Shown here piece by piece: positions 10,617-23,090 of a DNA stretch of 64,000 nt. Position numbers and translations under genes: made by a program. How positions within the stretch are numbered: the first letter of the stretch is position 1; the number at the start of each line of letters is the position of its first letter. This stretch comes from Allodiplogaster sudhausi (Eukaryota > Nematoda > Chromadorea > Rhabditida > Diplogasteridae). Under the pieces are notes generated by a model. That model ran no database searches. It had not been told where the DNA came from and saw only the letters and a list, made by a program, of their open reading frames with translations. The DNA lies in NCBI GenBank assembly GCA_945643635.1, contig CALZFC010000095.1:792501-856500 (forward strand), given 5' to 3'.

Positions 10617-13445
10617 AGAAGTGGGCGGAGCTTCCTAAATCACATGTTTTGTGAGCAAAATTCATTCACATGGATACACTAGAAACGGTGCTCAATCGTA
10701 CAGTAACCTGATGCGAAAGAGCACGCGGAAAGTCAGATTGAAGCCTCACTTGACCGCAAGGCTTTGACCGCGTTCGAGTTGCCGTCTACCGGGATCGGTG
10801 CGGTCCAGTAGAGTCCACCCCGGGCTCGTTGGGTGTCACAATTTTTTTAAAAACCATATGGCACTACTGATTTTCATCAGGCGAAATTCATCCCCCCTCT
10901 CTCACTCATCTTCTTGTCAAATTTTCAAGCCCTGTCGCTCCAGCGTGTGGACTTCTCCATAGTGACACCATTTAATCACTCATTTCCTCATTCAGATAAG
11001 AATAATTTTAGACATTTTCAAGCCATTCTCCGCCATCTTCACAACAATTAATATTCTCAATCGGTTACCGACCAGGAGGAGTACAATTATACCATTACAA
11101 AACAGCCAACTAGTAAGCGCCGGCTCACAACATCACGATGCTCCCATCAGAATGGCACAAAAATAAATTCTTTTTTTTTCGTCAAAAAAATACGGCGAAA
11201 AGCACGTTGAAAGGAGAGCAGGGGAAGTGTGGGTGGCTCTTCTAGGTCGTGCGAAGAAGGCCAGTGTCCCCTGCATCGCATGCGTGGTATGTGTAATGTA
11301 GCGATGTTTTTTTCTGATTCTTTTGCGCTCTCTCATCCATCGTTATCTGGGTAAAACAATCCGAACAATTAGCCTCGACGCCGTGGAAGAACGGTTCTGA
11401 CAAGGGGATGACCACTTAAGACAAGCTCGACATCGAGAATGTGAGCAGCTGCTTCGTAGTTGTACATACAGTTTTCTGTCGACTTATAAGCTATCCTAAT
11501 TAGGCTGCTTTCTCTCTCTCTCTCTCTTTATTCATTGTATATTTTTTGGGGTTTCATCAGCTTATTCAACATCACTTTTTCTGTCTTAACTTAGCAATTA
11601 CTCGCTTGAGACAAACATTTTGTTTCCAACTTGTGCTTTGACTGGTTTTCCTTGAATAATCTTTCTTCTCGTTGCTCAACAATTGTATTGCAATATGAAG
11701 AGGTCCACATGAAATTAGAGATAAATAAATTGTATCTTGAAGAGTAGCCGTATACCTGTCTGTTCTCCGATCTTGCTACATACATATACATACAATATGC
11801 ATAAAAAATTAAAGCTATATGTACATATGAATCCTGAAGACTTCATTAACGTTTGTTCAAACCAAGTTTTCTCGGTAATAATTGCACGGTTGGCCTTTTT
11901 ATATGTACACAGTTTAGTTGAAAGCATATTCTCGCCCTTCTTGTTCATTTACCTACATACATACATACATCCCCTCAAAAGAAAATAATTTATAGTGAAT
12001 TGGAAAAATTGTCGCCTTTAAACTGGTAACCATAATTCCCAAGGCTTTGATGTTCACACGCCCATTGGAAGAGGTAACATACATTGCTATACAATTGATA
12101 CATATTTTCGCCCTTTCGGTGTTCGCGGAGAATTTAGACTTTTTAATTAAAAAAATTCCCACTTCTTATTGTGAATACATTTTTGAAGCTTTTACTTGTG
12201 TTTCGCATGCAATGTCAACGTTGGCTTGAAATTTTTTCTTTGTGTACTTCTGGAAAAGCGCAGCTCATTAGAATGATGTTTTCGTGCAGTAAACCTTTTG
12301 ACTTACTGTTTTGCTAGTTGTAAGTTATCCCAGACATGCATAATAATTAGTTCCTTTTTTCCGTTCTCTTTACACAACATAGACACAGATATTGCTGAAT
12401 TTGCGTTTCCAACTGTCGTCACATTAATTTATTTCAATTTGATAAATATAATATATATGATACAGGTATGATTTCTATCAGATTTTCACCTTCACAACAG
12501 CCGGAAAGTTTCAATGTTTCAATGTTCTTAAAGTTGTCTCTTTTCCAATTTTATAAACAATATAGTGTTTTTGTGTGTAACTTTCATTGCAAAGGCGTTA
12601 ATGATGCAATCGCATGCCCTCTTCAGCTAGCTATCTATTCTCTTGAGAAACTTGAATCCTTGTGCTTCATGCGTCATAAGCTGAGGTGAAAGTCAAGTGT
12701 TAACTGCAACTGCTCGATGCCTTCATCATTGTTTGCCTTTTTGTCGTGTCTTGTGCACAATACATATAGAGATAGATGCCAACTAATGGCAAGACAAATA
12801 AATAGATTTTTTTCTCAGTACAGGCAAACCGTTTCTGGAGGATAGAATATTCTTCTTGTTGCCATTTCTAATGTAACAGGGAAAAAATTTAAAACACTAA
12901 TTTGAATATTTTTCGTATTGCCAATAATTTGCAACAGTGTCCTTCCATGGAAGATTCTTAATTGCATGCCAACATCTTATTCAACATCACTTTACATATG
13001 TCTGCCACTATGTGCAGTCCTCGCTTGCTCAAAAATGCCATACTTGTCTAAGACTTTTGTGACCAACTCTTTTTTTTTCAAATCTGCACCCATGAATAGT
13101 TTCATATAAAAAAATTTTATTCCTAACTCTTAGTAATATTCCTCGTACCCGATGAATACTTGGAACAATGACAATTTAGTCATCGAACCAACATCATTCT
13201 AACTCATTCTGCATGTGCTGTTGTACTTCAGCGTTTGCATTCCATTACTTTTACCTTTGTAAGGCTTTTTTATGACATTTTACATCAAAAGCGTTGTTTT
13301 TACGCATAAAACAACTTCATCTGCAATATTGATTTTATCGCGCACTCAAATAATGAAAAATTGTTTGATAAACATTTTCTTATGGGTAAAATCTTAGACT
13401 ACTTTTAGTTCTTCGACCAGGTGTTCAAATACGAGCAATTCTTTA
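10617..13445. other. Intergenic between copies A and B
   Basis: No gene is recognised. The right part (from about 11560) is the repeated 5' flank described at 3446-5640. The left part (10780-11100) is unassigned; a related stretch occurs after copy C near 29690-29900 (atttttcatca...tcactcatttcctc). Confidence 0.5.
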
Positions 13446-13559
13446 ATGCTACTGACTTTACAGGATTTGTTGTTCATTTCTTATTTTGTTATTGAAAATA
13501 TCAATGAGAAATTTCAGACATTGTGCGTATTTAATACCCGCGGATTCTCGGATGCTGAC

Positions 13560-15099
13560 ATGTCTGAGGGCGTGAACACGGCCATTCTCTGTCCAATCCT
13601 TGGCGTTTTCCAGCTCGGCCTTCCACTCCTCGCCTTTCCATGCATCGTCACACTCGCCTACCAGCTCGCTCGCCTCGGTGCCATTCATACGTACTGTCGG
13701 TGAGAATTGAAAGAGAGAGAGAGAGAGAGAGAGAGTAACAGAAAAGTGGTAAAGCATGACCTAATAATATTTCGAGAATTTTTACATCCTCACCTCATCA
13801 CATGTAACCAATATAAAATAGTCCTCTTATCGTGCCTTCAAGTAAGTTCCCATCTAATACTCTTCGTGGGAGTGGATGTAATTAGAAGTAAATCACATCA
13901 TAGTTGTCTGGGAAAAAGGAGTTAAGCTGCAACAATGGGTTCAGAAAGCAACGTGCTTGATCTCTTGAATTTTTTTCGTACGCCTTCGCTCTTGCAAAAA
14001 GGAGCCAGTTCATGATTGAACCTTTGGATCCTTAAAAGTATGTCTCAATTAAGTAGAGGAAAAGACAACCACAACTGCAACACGTTTCCAGTCTGCCTGG
14101 CAAATGTATATAAGTTAATGTTCTCTTATGTTCATTCTATTTTCAGCATTCTCTTCTGCGTTTGGCTGTTTTCTCTATTTCTGATGCCGATCATGCAATT
14201 CATGTCCTTTGCATTTCTACTGTCGAGCGGTCGTTGAATCCTTCTTGGAAGAGGGTCAGCAGCAATTATTCTTGACTGGCTATCGATATACACATATTGT
14301 AATGTAATTTTTAAATTTTATGTAAAAAAGCATTTTCTACATTTCAAAAAATTATGTACCTTTATTCGCACTCTCACGTTGTTCAAACATATAAGACAAG
14401 GTCACCTAAAAAGGTATTTTTTTCAATACGGCAGATAGGAAAAATTGTCAAACATTATATCACTTGCGTTCTTCGACGACAGTAAATAAATTAAATGAAA
14501 AAAAACGCTAACTTAAAATGATGTTCCGTAGAAAACTAATTGTAAAGAAATTATCGAAAGAAAAGTCATATAGCGAGGTCGTGAAGCGGCAGAGCAACCT
14601 TTTTGCTGTTTTTTGATGTGAAGTAACGACATAAAAAAGGCCAACAAATTTTCTCGCCGCAGCATAAAAATGTGACCTTATCTTGTTTTCTCTCTCGCTA
14701 TCGCTCTCTCTCTCTCTCTCTCTCTCTCTCGCTCTCTCTCTCTCTCTCGCTGTTAAGGCCCAACACTTTATGTCTCCTACGTGCACGGTTTTGGTTACGC
14801 GATGACGTCACTCTGCGAGCTTCTTGTAATCCTCGAACGCTTCGTCGCGTCCGTTCAACTCGAACGGCACCGAACGTCGTCGTTCAAATCGTTGACGCTC
14901 GCTGCGATGCTCGCTCTTGCGGTATTTTATTTTTATTTCATAATAATGAAGACTAATAAAGGCATTAATTCCACGGGTTCTTCAGGTTACGGCGAGCGTT
15001 GCGTACATTTACTACGGCTTCATTGGCATGTGTTAAATGCATTTTTTTTTGTTCCATTTTCTTTTAAAGTTCCCTGGTCAAGGTTGAAGGATTTTGGGA

Positions 15100-15151
<52 letters not shown>

Positions 15152-16976
15152 ATATATATATCTTTATCGCTTTGACCAGCATTAAGGTAATGTGTGTAAC
15201 ATATGTTCATTGCATTGGTAGCGGTCGGGGTCAAGCAATGGGAAAAAAAGGGAAAATCAAAGTATGTAAAGAAAATAATCATGATGTAACATTATAACAG
15301 TGACTACGAAAAGAAGACAGTGAATATAAGGAGACATGCTTCTCTAGCATTGAGTTCCATAACCGAATCACACGATAAGATAGACTAGCACGCATATAGC
15401 GAAGTGATCGAAAAGGAGGAAAAGAAAGCCTAAGAGAGTGACCTCGGAGGTTGGAAGAGTATCGAGTAGGAAATTGGAAAAAGGGAGTGGGTTCAATAGG
15501 GGTAAGATTACGTACGACTTCGGTACATTTGAAATCGAAGTTTCTAGCGAACTAGAACAAATAAGGCGGACAACAGTGCTACATTAAAAAACCTCATTTG
15601 TTTAAATTTCTTTGTTTAAAAAAACCCATTTCAGTGGGCCACGTCGCGATTGCGCTTATGACTTTTATGTCTATTGACTTCATTAACGTCATTGTTAGTA
15701 TTTTTTATTATTTTATCTTTCGCCTGTAAATCATTGCTCATTATTTTTTTCGTTCAATTGCTTACATTCTGCTGTAGACATTCTTCATTATTTCAATGGA
15801 AAAGTGGAGATACTTATTTGCATGCTGTAAAAACAGAAATTTGTATCCAATTTGTTTACTAAAACTAATTCTTCTTTGTTCTTTCCTTTATCCTCTGCAA
15901 TTCCTCTTTGCTCACTTATTCCCTTGTAGCTGAGCATCCTGCTGGAGAAGTGCAGCCGTCTCAGCTACCGCCGTCTCTTTGCGAGCGTATCATTAAACGC
16001 GAGATACCAGGTAAATAGCGATCTTAATCAACTTTAATAATTAGTCAGAATAATAATGATTATTATTATTATTATTATTACTATTATTGTTATAATATTG
16101 TTATAATAATTATTAATAACTTCTTCTTCATCCACCAGCTGGCCGAAGTGCGCCAGCTGAGCCGCTGCACCCTGTCGGCGAGCATCGTAAGCGCCGTGTC
16201 CAAGTGCCTTAGCCACATCGTGGGCATCGCCGCGGTCTTGAACATACTCGGCATCCAACTGCCGTGGATACCGCCGGACTACTTCATCAGCGCCTATTTT
16301 TATACTGTTCCTTTTTTTAAATAATTTATGTGTCTAAATGCATTAAAATATTATTATATTTTTTTAAAATTAATATTATGATAAAAATTTTAAATTTCTG
16401 AAAATATTTTTAGCGAGATAGAATACTACGGAAAGAGAGTAAACGAGGAAGAGAAAGAAAGAAAGAGAGACACAGGCATGTGCGTTCAGATGCAAACAAT
16501 CAACGCTGGCGTCAGCTCGTGTGTCTTCATGATGAGTCATAGGTTGGAGCATGAATTGGTAAACAGAAGGTTTTAAAATTAAATATTCAGTTTACTTTGA
16601 GCTCTCATCTTTTGTGCTTTCTGACGAAGGCATATGTTTGTATATGCAAATTGGGCCGTGAATTAGGTGAGGTCGCCGCATTGTAATTGAACCTAGAGTG
16701 TAAGCACGTAAAATTTAGCCAGTTGAATAGGGGTGACATTCTCATGCGCCCTGTTTCAGACGCATTAGCCGCAATGTGCTCGGCTTCTTTTGGCAGTGTG
16801 CCAAGAGGAGGCCCGAATCGCCGGCCGTTCCGATCGATCATTGGCGCAGCATTGCCGACAAGCGGCGCATGCTGACAGCTACTTTCGACAATTCGAAAGC
16901 AGCTGGCGATGATGAAATATGGCGTATTAAATTGTTCTTTATTGATTGCTTACCTTATTTTTTTATTAATTCTTAA
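13560..16976 (+). pseudogene. Sre-like chemoreceptor, copy B (two frame lesions)
   Basis: All nine exons are present: 13560-13699, 14147-14254, 14758-14921, 14986-15031, 15635-15693, 15930-16010, 16139-16306, 16490-16542 and from 16760. Exon 2 is 108 nt against 116 nt in copies A and C; the 8-nt loss after SSGR creates TGA at 14235-14237, truncating the protein after TM2. Exon 9 lacks one base around 16862-16868 relative to copies 0, A and C, so the YFRQL..SW tail is replaced by a readthrough ending at 16976. Intron 6 has a normal GT donor. The exons otherwise stay very similar to copy A, so inactivation looks recent. An assembly error at both sites is possible but less likely. Confidence 0.75.
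15102..15160. repeat. (TA)n microsatellite
   Basis: An alternating TA run lies in intron 4 of copy B, interrupted once by tt. ORFs read through it as Ile-Tyr repeats are artefacts. Confidence 0.9.
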
Positions 16977-17519
16977 TAAAACAAAATTTTTTGACTTCTT
17001 CCAATTGCGGCGTTTTTTTAATGTATATTTTCTTCTATAAGTAGTATATAAAAGTGGGTTTCCAGCACACAAAACAGCCCAGTCGAATTTTAAAATATCT
17101 CTGTTTCTTTCGCGCTCTCTCATCCCTCGTTGTGTATCGGGTAAACAACCCAAAAAATTTTGTCTCGAAGTGGTGTAGGAACTGCGCTGACAAGCGGATG
17201 GCCACTCTTGTCTAAACAAGACAAGCTCGACATCAGCTGGCATCGAGAACGTGCGCAGCTGTTTCGTAGTTAGTATGTATATGTTCATATTGTTGTCAGT
17301 CGATTTCTAAGTTATCCTAATAAGACTGCTCTATTTTTTTATTGTTTATTTTTTAGGGTTTCGTCGGCTTATTCAATATCACTTTTTTCTGACTCCACTA
17401 ATCAATTACTTGTTTGAGAAAAAAACATTCTGTTTCTAAATTGTGCGTTAACTAGTTTTCTTTGAATTGCTCAATTGTGTTGCAGGTGATAAATAAATTG
17501 TATCTTGAAGAGTACACCT
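16977..17519. other. 3' side of copy B and start of the next repeated flank
   Basis: No gene is recognised. From about 17340 the sequence matches the repeated 5' flank (aaattgtatcttgaagagta at about 17495) and stops where the transposon at 17520 begins. Confidence 0.5.
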
Positions 17520-18108
17520 GCCGTGCTATTAATCTAGGAAGAAAAGTGGATCCAGAGTTCAGTAAAATTTGGTCGAACTAAAATGGAAACTTGGAGCAGG
17601 TTTTCGCCGTTTTACTATGAAAAATGGCCAAAATGGCTCCAGTTTCGCTCAACAGCCAACCCACGTTTTAAACTGGACCCATATTCAAACTGGACGCAGT
17701 TTATTTCTCTAACACGAAAGAGTGAGCAAAAGCGAGAGGGCAAAAGTGTGTAGAAAACCATTACTCACTTTTGCTCTCTCAAATTCGCGCACTCTCTAAA
17801 ACTGTGCGCACGGTTTCAAATGTGAAGCACGTTTTGTGGCCACGAATAACGGAACAGAAAAATACACGAGTGGTGACAAGGCCAGCGTGTTACTTATTTG
17901 TCTTGAAAATAGTTACTTGTGCTTTATTTGTCGTAGTAATTGCTTTTTCTTACATGCGTGAGGTTCCTTCACTGATTGTGAGATGCTTGAACTAGCGAAA
18001 ACCCTTGAACAGTTCTGAGCTCCATGGAGATTGTTGTTTTATTCTTTTTGTTCTTTTCATAAGAAGCTTTGCGATATTTATTCCTGCTGTATTCATATAG
18101 CTATTCAG

Positions 18109-18597
18109 CTTGTCATGGCGATGCTCTACTCGGAGCTCGCCATTGGCGAGGACACCAAGGCGATCATGTTCTTCGATATGGCGGAAAGTTGATTCGGCGC
18201 CGGCGCCAGCGAGGAACAAGGGCTCTGCCGCGCACGCCGGACCATAACGTAACCTTTTGTGTTCTGTGTAGTCTAGCTTGTTGTTGAACCCACTCGTTCG
18301 ATTGCTTTTCATGCGAATCTGATGCATTGGGTAACCATTAATGTTGTTTTCCTTTTGTTCAAAAAGTAATGAACTGCTCACAAGGGATGAATTACTTCAA
18401 CATTACTGAAATGAATTGAAATTCAACATTACTGAAATGATATTCTTTTTTTTAAATGAAGAATGTGTTCTATTCAGCTGCTGGCCAACTCCAACTCGGG
18501 TTTCGCCATTCGTGATAACATCAAGGCGCTCTTCTTCTTCGGTGGCGCCGGCGCCAGAGAAGAGTAGGGGCTGCTGTCGCGGCCGCAGGATACTAAG
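18109..18597 (+). pseudogene. Two decayed copies of one captured exon
   Basis: Two stretches, 18109 to about 18250 and 18478-18597, start after ctattcag and align to each other in translation: ELAIGEDTKAIMFF..AES followed by FGAGASEEQGL, and GFAIRDNIKALFFFGGAGA then EE-stop-GLLSR. Each has one in-frame stop near the same place. I do not recognise the parent protein. The duplicated exon inside a TIR element suggests captured and degenerated host sequence. Confidence 0.45.
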
Positions 18598-18995
18598 GTG
18601 CACGTTGCAATTTGAAACTTTACTTAAGCTGTGTTATTTTTGCTTCCACGTAATCATTTTGTGTATAATGGCGGTTTACTTGATAATTGAATGTTATGGG
18701 ACAACACCTTATGTTTTCTTCTTCAGCAAAAAGAAATTTTTCTTACCAAGGAAGAATTTTCTCTATGTGGGTTGGTATGCCGCATTCAATATATCATTCG
18801 ATTGCTCCTTATCCGCCGATTACGAATAAGCTGTCCATTTTTGTCCAGCAATCAATACGGAGTTGTGTTACTGTAGACATATGTTACTGTAGACTTTTAC
18901 AGTATACTTTTCGCCTAACTCATCCTGTTTTTATTTGGCCTTGCAAGTAAACTATCCTTTCTTAGCGGAAATACTTGGTGTATGAACCAGTTGGT

Positions 18996-19042
<47 letters not shown>

Positions 19043-19122
19043 GTCTACCTCTCTCTCCGCTCTTTCATCACAACAAAGCTTTAGCTATTTATTTCGATAC
19101 CTTTTTGAATTGGCATTTTCAG

Positions 19123-19471
19123 ATTGAACACACGATTCAGCGTCGTTACATGCACAACGAGAAGGATCCGGAGCTCCGAAGGTAAAGAGGAGATGTTCAG
19201 ATATTCTCTCTTGCTTTTTCTTCATTTATTTACCTATAATTGTCTTATGATTTCATTTTCAATTTTTAATTAATTAAAATACTTATTAAAAACTATATTG
19301 ATAATGCCAGGTGTGCCAGCGACGCACGGAACTCCGCTCGAAGCTGGAGATGCTCAAGTCGCGGATCGATGGCTGGGAACGAAGCGATCGGAGTAGCAGT
19401 GGTGATGGCCAGCCAGGCAAGGCTGGCCCCCTCTCCGCCGCAGCCATCAACGATCTCTTTGCCGTATCCTG
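19123..19471 (+). pseudogene. Captured exons with coiled-coil character
   Basis: Exon 19123-19181 (IEHTIQRRYMHNEKDPELR) has a good acceptor and donor. A second open block starting at 19311 reads VCQRRTELRSKLEMLKSRID and ends AAINDLFAVS-stop at about 19471. The second block looks like a charged coiled-coil C terminus. The phases of the two blocks do not match at the splice junction, so the pair is not an intact gene. The parent protein is not recognised. Confidence 0.45.
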
Positions 19472-19677
19472 ACCCGGCCCTCTGAGAGGGTGCCATCAAT
19501 GACCCTAAGGGTATTCTCATGCCCCCTCCCATGTCCATTCCGACCCTCTCCCTCCCTTGCCGTACAGTTTTTGTGTTCCTTCTCTCATGCATGCATTGAC
19601 CCTGTTGTGTCATATAAACTTCGTTGCCCGGTCATATTATTGTCTTTCTCTTCTTCTCTCTTTTTCTCTTTCCCTCG

Positions 19678-19713
<36 letters not shown>

Positions 19714-20066
19714 TTCCTTGCGGGTGAAAGCCACAAATAAAGAAAGTTGTATTAATGCGCTCCAATCGCAGTGTAGCCTTTTTTCATTTACTGAGTATAT
19801 AAGGAGTGTGGCCCTTCCGCCGGCGAAGGTCCACAAGAAAGTTCACTCAACGGTGAAAGTGGCAGAGGGAGAGCCGAAGCTGCTCCAGCAACCCACTAAT
19901 CAAGATGGAAGATAGAGCTAGAACAAAACTATTTGGGAACATGGGGACAAAGGCAAACAGAAACGTGCGCCACGTTTGGCTCTAAACTGGACCCAGTTTA
20001 AAATGAAAAGGTGGGCACCTTTTTGCGAAACTGGTGCCAGTTTTGTCAAGATTAATCGCACGGCTG

Positions 20067-21457
20067 CTCTGTAAATAAAAATAGGCTAACTGGCAGGATT
20101 GTGGAAGGACTGCCGGCCACTCCACCAATTAGCCTTCCAAATGCACGCAGGAAGGCTAACTGGCAGGATTGTTTTGTTAGATGCACTAGGTACTATTTGT
20201 AAATGTGACCATGCATCTTCTTGTTAATATGCACATTAATTTGTAAACTTCACTTGGTATTATGCACTTTTCATAAGAACACTTTATATCGGGCGTCTTC
20301 CAGGGCTTCCATTCAAAAAAACATTCGTTTTTTATTCGTAAAAACACAAGCATCTTAAGGAAATGAGCAGCAGCAAAACAAGTAAAGATCACCAGAATTG
20401 GAAAAGAACTAGTATTCTTATAATACACACTAAAAGTGAGTCATCTTGTTACTATTAAGATGACCATTCATATAGCAATCTGCCAGCCAATTAACAAGGA
20501 ATATTCCGTAATAATGTCGAAATGCGACACTAGAATTAACAACGAGGGCTTGGTAGCATAAGAGAATAGAGCATTAACTGAAGAGGAAGAAATCTTGCAC
20601 TTCTTCATGTCCGGAATTTACCTAGCACTTTCATGACCGACGACGAGCGAACTTGCCCTTCTTCATTCAATATTCCGGAGCTGTCGCGGTCGTGGAGTGG
20701 TCCTACAATTAGAAAAATCCTACAATCTCTCCCCTAACCTGGGTGATTCCTTCGCATCGATGCCGTACTTGGTCTTGAATTCCTCCCGGAAGCGATCAGG
20801 AATGAGCCAAAGTCCGCCAATGCTCATGTCAAAGCTAGCGGTCAAAGTCAACAAAAAGGTGTTCATTCACATACAGAAAGTCGGGAAAAAACACAAGATT
20901 TATTTCAATGTAGTCACTTTTTTAACTGACTTATTTCTCGTCAGAACAGGGAAAGAGTCACAGGGCACTGCAAGCGACAGACGAAGAGTTCCTTCGCTGA
21001 AGTTCTGAAGCTAAATTAAAGCACGAACCTGAGCCGGATGGCAAGGAGATGGGGTGCGAAGAGGTCTTCGCGGTGTTGATTAGCAGCAAGGCGTAGCGCC
21101 GCTCGAAACTAACCGGCGTGCTTGCTCGCAATTCGCATCTAGCACGAGAACCAGAACGTCAAGAAAGCACGCTATCAAAAAAAATAACAACAACCGCTAA
21201 ACTTGTCTCAATTTGTTCGCTAGGTGCAATTTCTGAATTAGACATTTTCGAAATTCATGTCAGTTAGCCTTCCAAATCATGTTGGTTAGCCTTCCAACAG
21301 GAACTCCTGCCAATTACCCTTCCACTTTTTACAATCCTTCCAGTTAGCCTTCTTCGGTGTGAAAAATCCTTCCAGTTAGCCTTCTTGCTGGCAAATCCTG
21401 CCAGTTATCCTTCTTGTGTCCACAATCCTGTCAGTTAGCTTACTTTCATTTACAGAG
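20067..21457. mobile_element. TIR transposon with CTCTGTAAAT-type ends
   Basis: The inverted ends run for about 38 bp: CTCTGTAAATAAAAATAGGC plus TAACTGGCAGGATTGTGG on the left, mirrored at 21420-21457 with few mismatches. Extra copies of the core ggctaactggcaggatt lie just inside the left end (20151) and as several inverted copies at 21258-21430 (cagttagccttc). It abuts the previous element. Inside is a minus-strand coding-like fragment (20738-20850) and otherwise unassigned sequence. Confidence 0.7.
20738..20850 (-). pseudogene. Captured coding fragment, possibly HSP70-superfamily
   Basis: The minus strand reads TASFDMSIGGLW then RFREEFKTKYGIDAKESPR, open for 37 codons. The pattern F.EEF..KYGID....PR resembles the end of the actin-like ATPase lobe IIA region of HSP70/HSP110 proteins, with SFDMSIGG in the place of the usual D..LGG. 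A short downstream piece reads DRDSSGILNEE, which looks more like an EF-hand loop, so the assignment is uncertain. It is a fragment without start or stop inside a TIR element. Confidence 0.3.
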
Positions 21458-21832
21458 TGTGTGTACTCCGATCTTGCTTCATACATATGCATATGCATAC
21501 AGCGTTTGTCACCTTTAGTTTGGGGAGCATCTGACGTTTTACTAATCTACGGATATATCCTTGGATTTTCCTAATTTACGGACAAATCCCGTGAATAAAA
21601 ATTTTGATTTCGACGTTTCCTCTCATTGGGACTCGTTTTCATTAGGAGGAGCCTGTTCAAAAATGTAAATAGCGTATAAAAAAATTTCTAATTCGCGGCC
21701 AATACATTTCTGAGAAATTGAACCGATGCTGCTGCTCGGAACGCTGCGTATGCATGTACATACATAAAAATTCTAAGCAACAAATGTAGCCGTGCTGCAT
21801 ATGTATTAATCTTGAAACATTCATTAACTACT

Positions 21833-23090
21833 GCCGCACGATTAATCTCCCTCGAGGACATGGACAAGCGTCTCGGATATGTCCAGGACATTTTCTAGGG
21901 TGGGAGACAAATGTCCCAGACACTAATGAAAAGGCCTATGTTAATACACGGGTCTCGCATCTGTCTCTCATATGTCTCGGACACTTTTGAAAAAATATTA
22001 TGTCAAAGACATTGAGAATGTCTGGGACAATGTCCATGACATCCTGGGAAGGCGAGAGAGTATGCAATTTTAAGAGAGGCAGAACAAACACTCCGAATGT
22101 CATTTCGTGTCTCCGAGACAAAAGTTATGACTTTGTCTCATTGAAGGCTCAATCGTTTTGTTTATGCGTACTGTAGCTGCTACTTTTGGCAAAAGTGTTC
22201 CAAAAGTGAATTTTTTTTTAGTTTGTATCCATTGTCGTTTTGTTTAAGTTAATTCTGTGATTTGTTTCCAACTAATTTTTGATTATTCATATAGAATTGC
22301 TTCGCTCAGTTGACTGGCGTACGGAAGAATTCTTTCCGCTTCCAGAAGATATGTGTTACGTCAAGCGTACCTGCAGGCGGTCGTCCGTCCACTTCTGACT
22401 TGGAGAGCATCTCCAGTTCCGTTGCTGTTGACGCAGAGAAGGCGTGGTCTTCCTTCGTTTAAGCTTTTTTGGTCTTGTCCTCCATATTTCTTTATGTGAA
22501 TTTGATGAAGCTCGAAGGGTGGCCGCCGCCGCGCCAGCCACCGCTCCCGAATAGAAGAAGAAGGTGAAGAAGGAAGAGAAGGAGGAGTAAGACGATATGA
22601 TATTCGGCCTCCTCGATTAAGTCTATCACTCTCTGCCTCTTGTTTTTTTTCTGATAAACTTGTTATTCATAACTCTACTGTTTTGACATAATGAAGAAAT
22701 GGAAGAAGATATCTATGGGAGTTTACTTTTATCGGCGATTCGTTGCTATAAAGGAATTCAAAATATCTGCAATAATGTTTTCTAATGCTGATTGGAAGTA
22801 TTGAAAACTCAAAAGTTGTAATTGTTGCCAACAAAATTGATATCCAATGCTGTATTGTGCAATGTTCTTTGTTCTCCATTGTCAAAAAATGCAACGTGAG
22901 CATGACATATAAAGAAAATAAAGGACGAATATATAAAACCATTAATTTAGACGCCTCCATTCGCTGTTCACTTGGAAAAATTTGTCCCTGACATGTCTCC
23001 CAATTGTCTCTGAAATGTCTCGGACAATAAAATGTCCTGGACATGTCAGAGACGCTTGTCTGTGTCCTCGAGGGAGATTAATCGTGCGGC
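21833..23090. mobile_element. TIR transposon (GCCGCACGATTAATCT ends) carrying a ribosomal P2 fragment
   Basis: The ends GCCGCACGATTAATCTCCCT (21833-21852) and the mirrored copy ending at 23090 continue inward for over 40 bp with high identity. Subterminal regions hold repeated gtctcggaca/acatgtc words in inverted orientation. The receptor 5' flank continues on both sides (cattcattaac on the left, ttttctcg.gaataattgc on the right), matching uninterrupted flanks near 3660 and 11855. It contains the RPLP2 pseudogene at 22400-22620. No transposase is seen. Confidence 0.75.
22400..22620 (+). pseudogene. 60S acidic ribosomal protein P2 fragment
   Basis: Block 22400-22462 reads LESISSSVAVDAEKAWSSF, like the P2 segment around ILSSVGVEVDAEKA. 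Block 22508-22620 reads AAAAPATAP, a stop, KKKVKKEEKEE, a stop, then DDMIFGLLD. This matches the alanine-rich hinge, the Lys/Glu-rich stretch and the universal C-terminal DDMGFGLFD motif of P1/P2 stalk proteins. Two in-frame stops and the GF-to-IF and LFD-to-LLD changes show decay. It lies between the inverted ends of a transposon, so it is best explained as captured host sequence. Confidence 0.75.

Larger units (their letters stand above)
17520..20064. mobile_element. TIR transposon (GCCGTGC-ATTAATCT ends) carrying host-like exon pieces
   Basis: The left end is GCCGTGCTATTAATCT (17520-17535); the right end mirrors GCCGTGCGATTAATCT (to 20064). Subterminal repeats of the type aaactggaccca and ctccagtttcgc/gcgaaactgg.gccag are also inverted between the two sides. 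Comparison with the uninterrupted flanks at 3550 and 11755 (acctgtctgt.ctccgatc) shows that 17520-21457 is inserted sequence. No transposase is visible. Two groups of coding-like exons lie inside (18109-18597 and 19123-19471). Confidence 0.7.

Noticed and set aside
20186..21008. Several ORFs of 60-100 codons in the element at 20067-21457
   Set aside because: Apart from the minus fragment at 20738-20850 they show no family resemblance, conserved junctions or gene-like composition.
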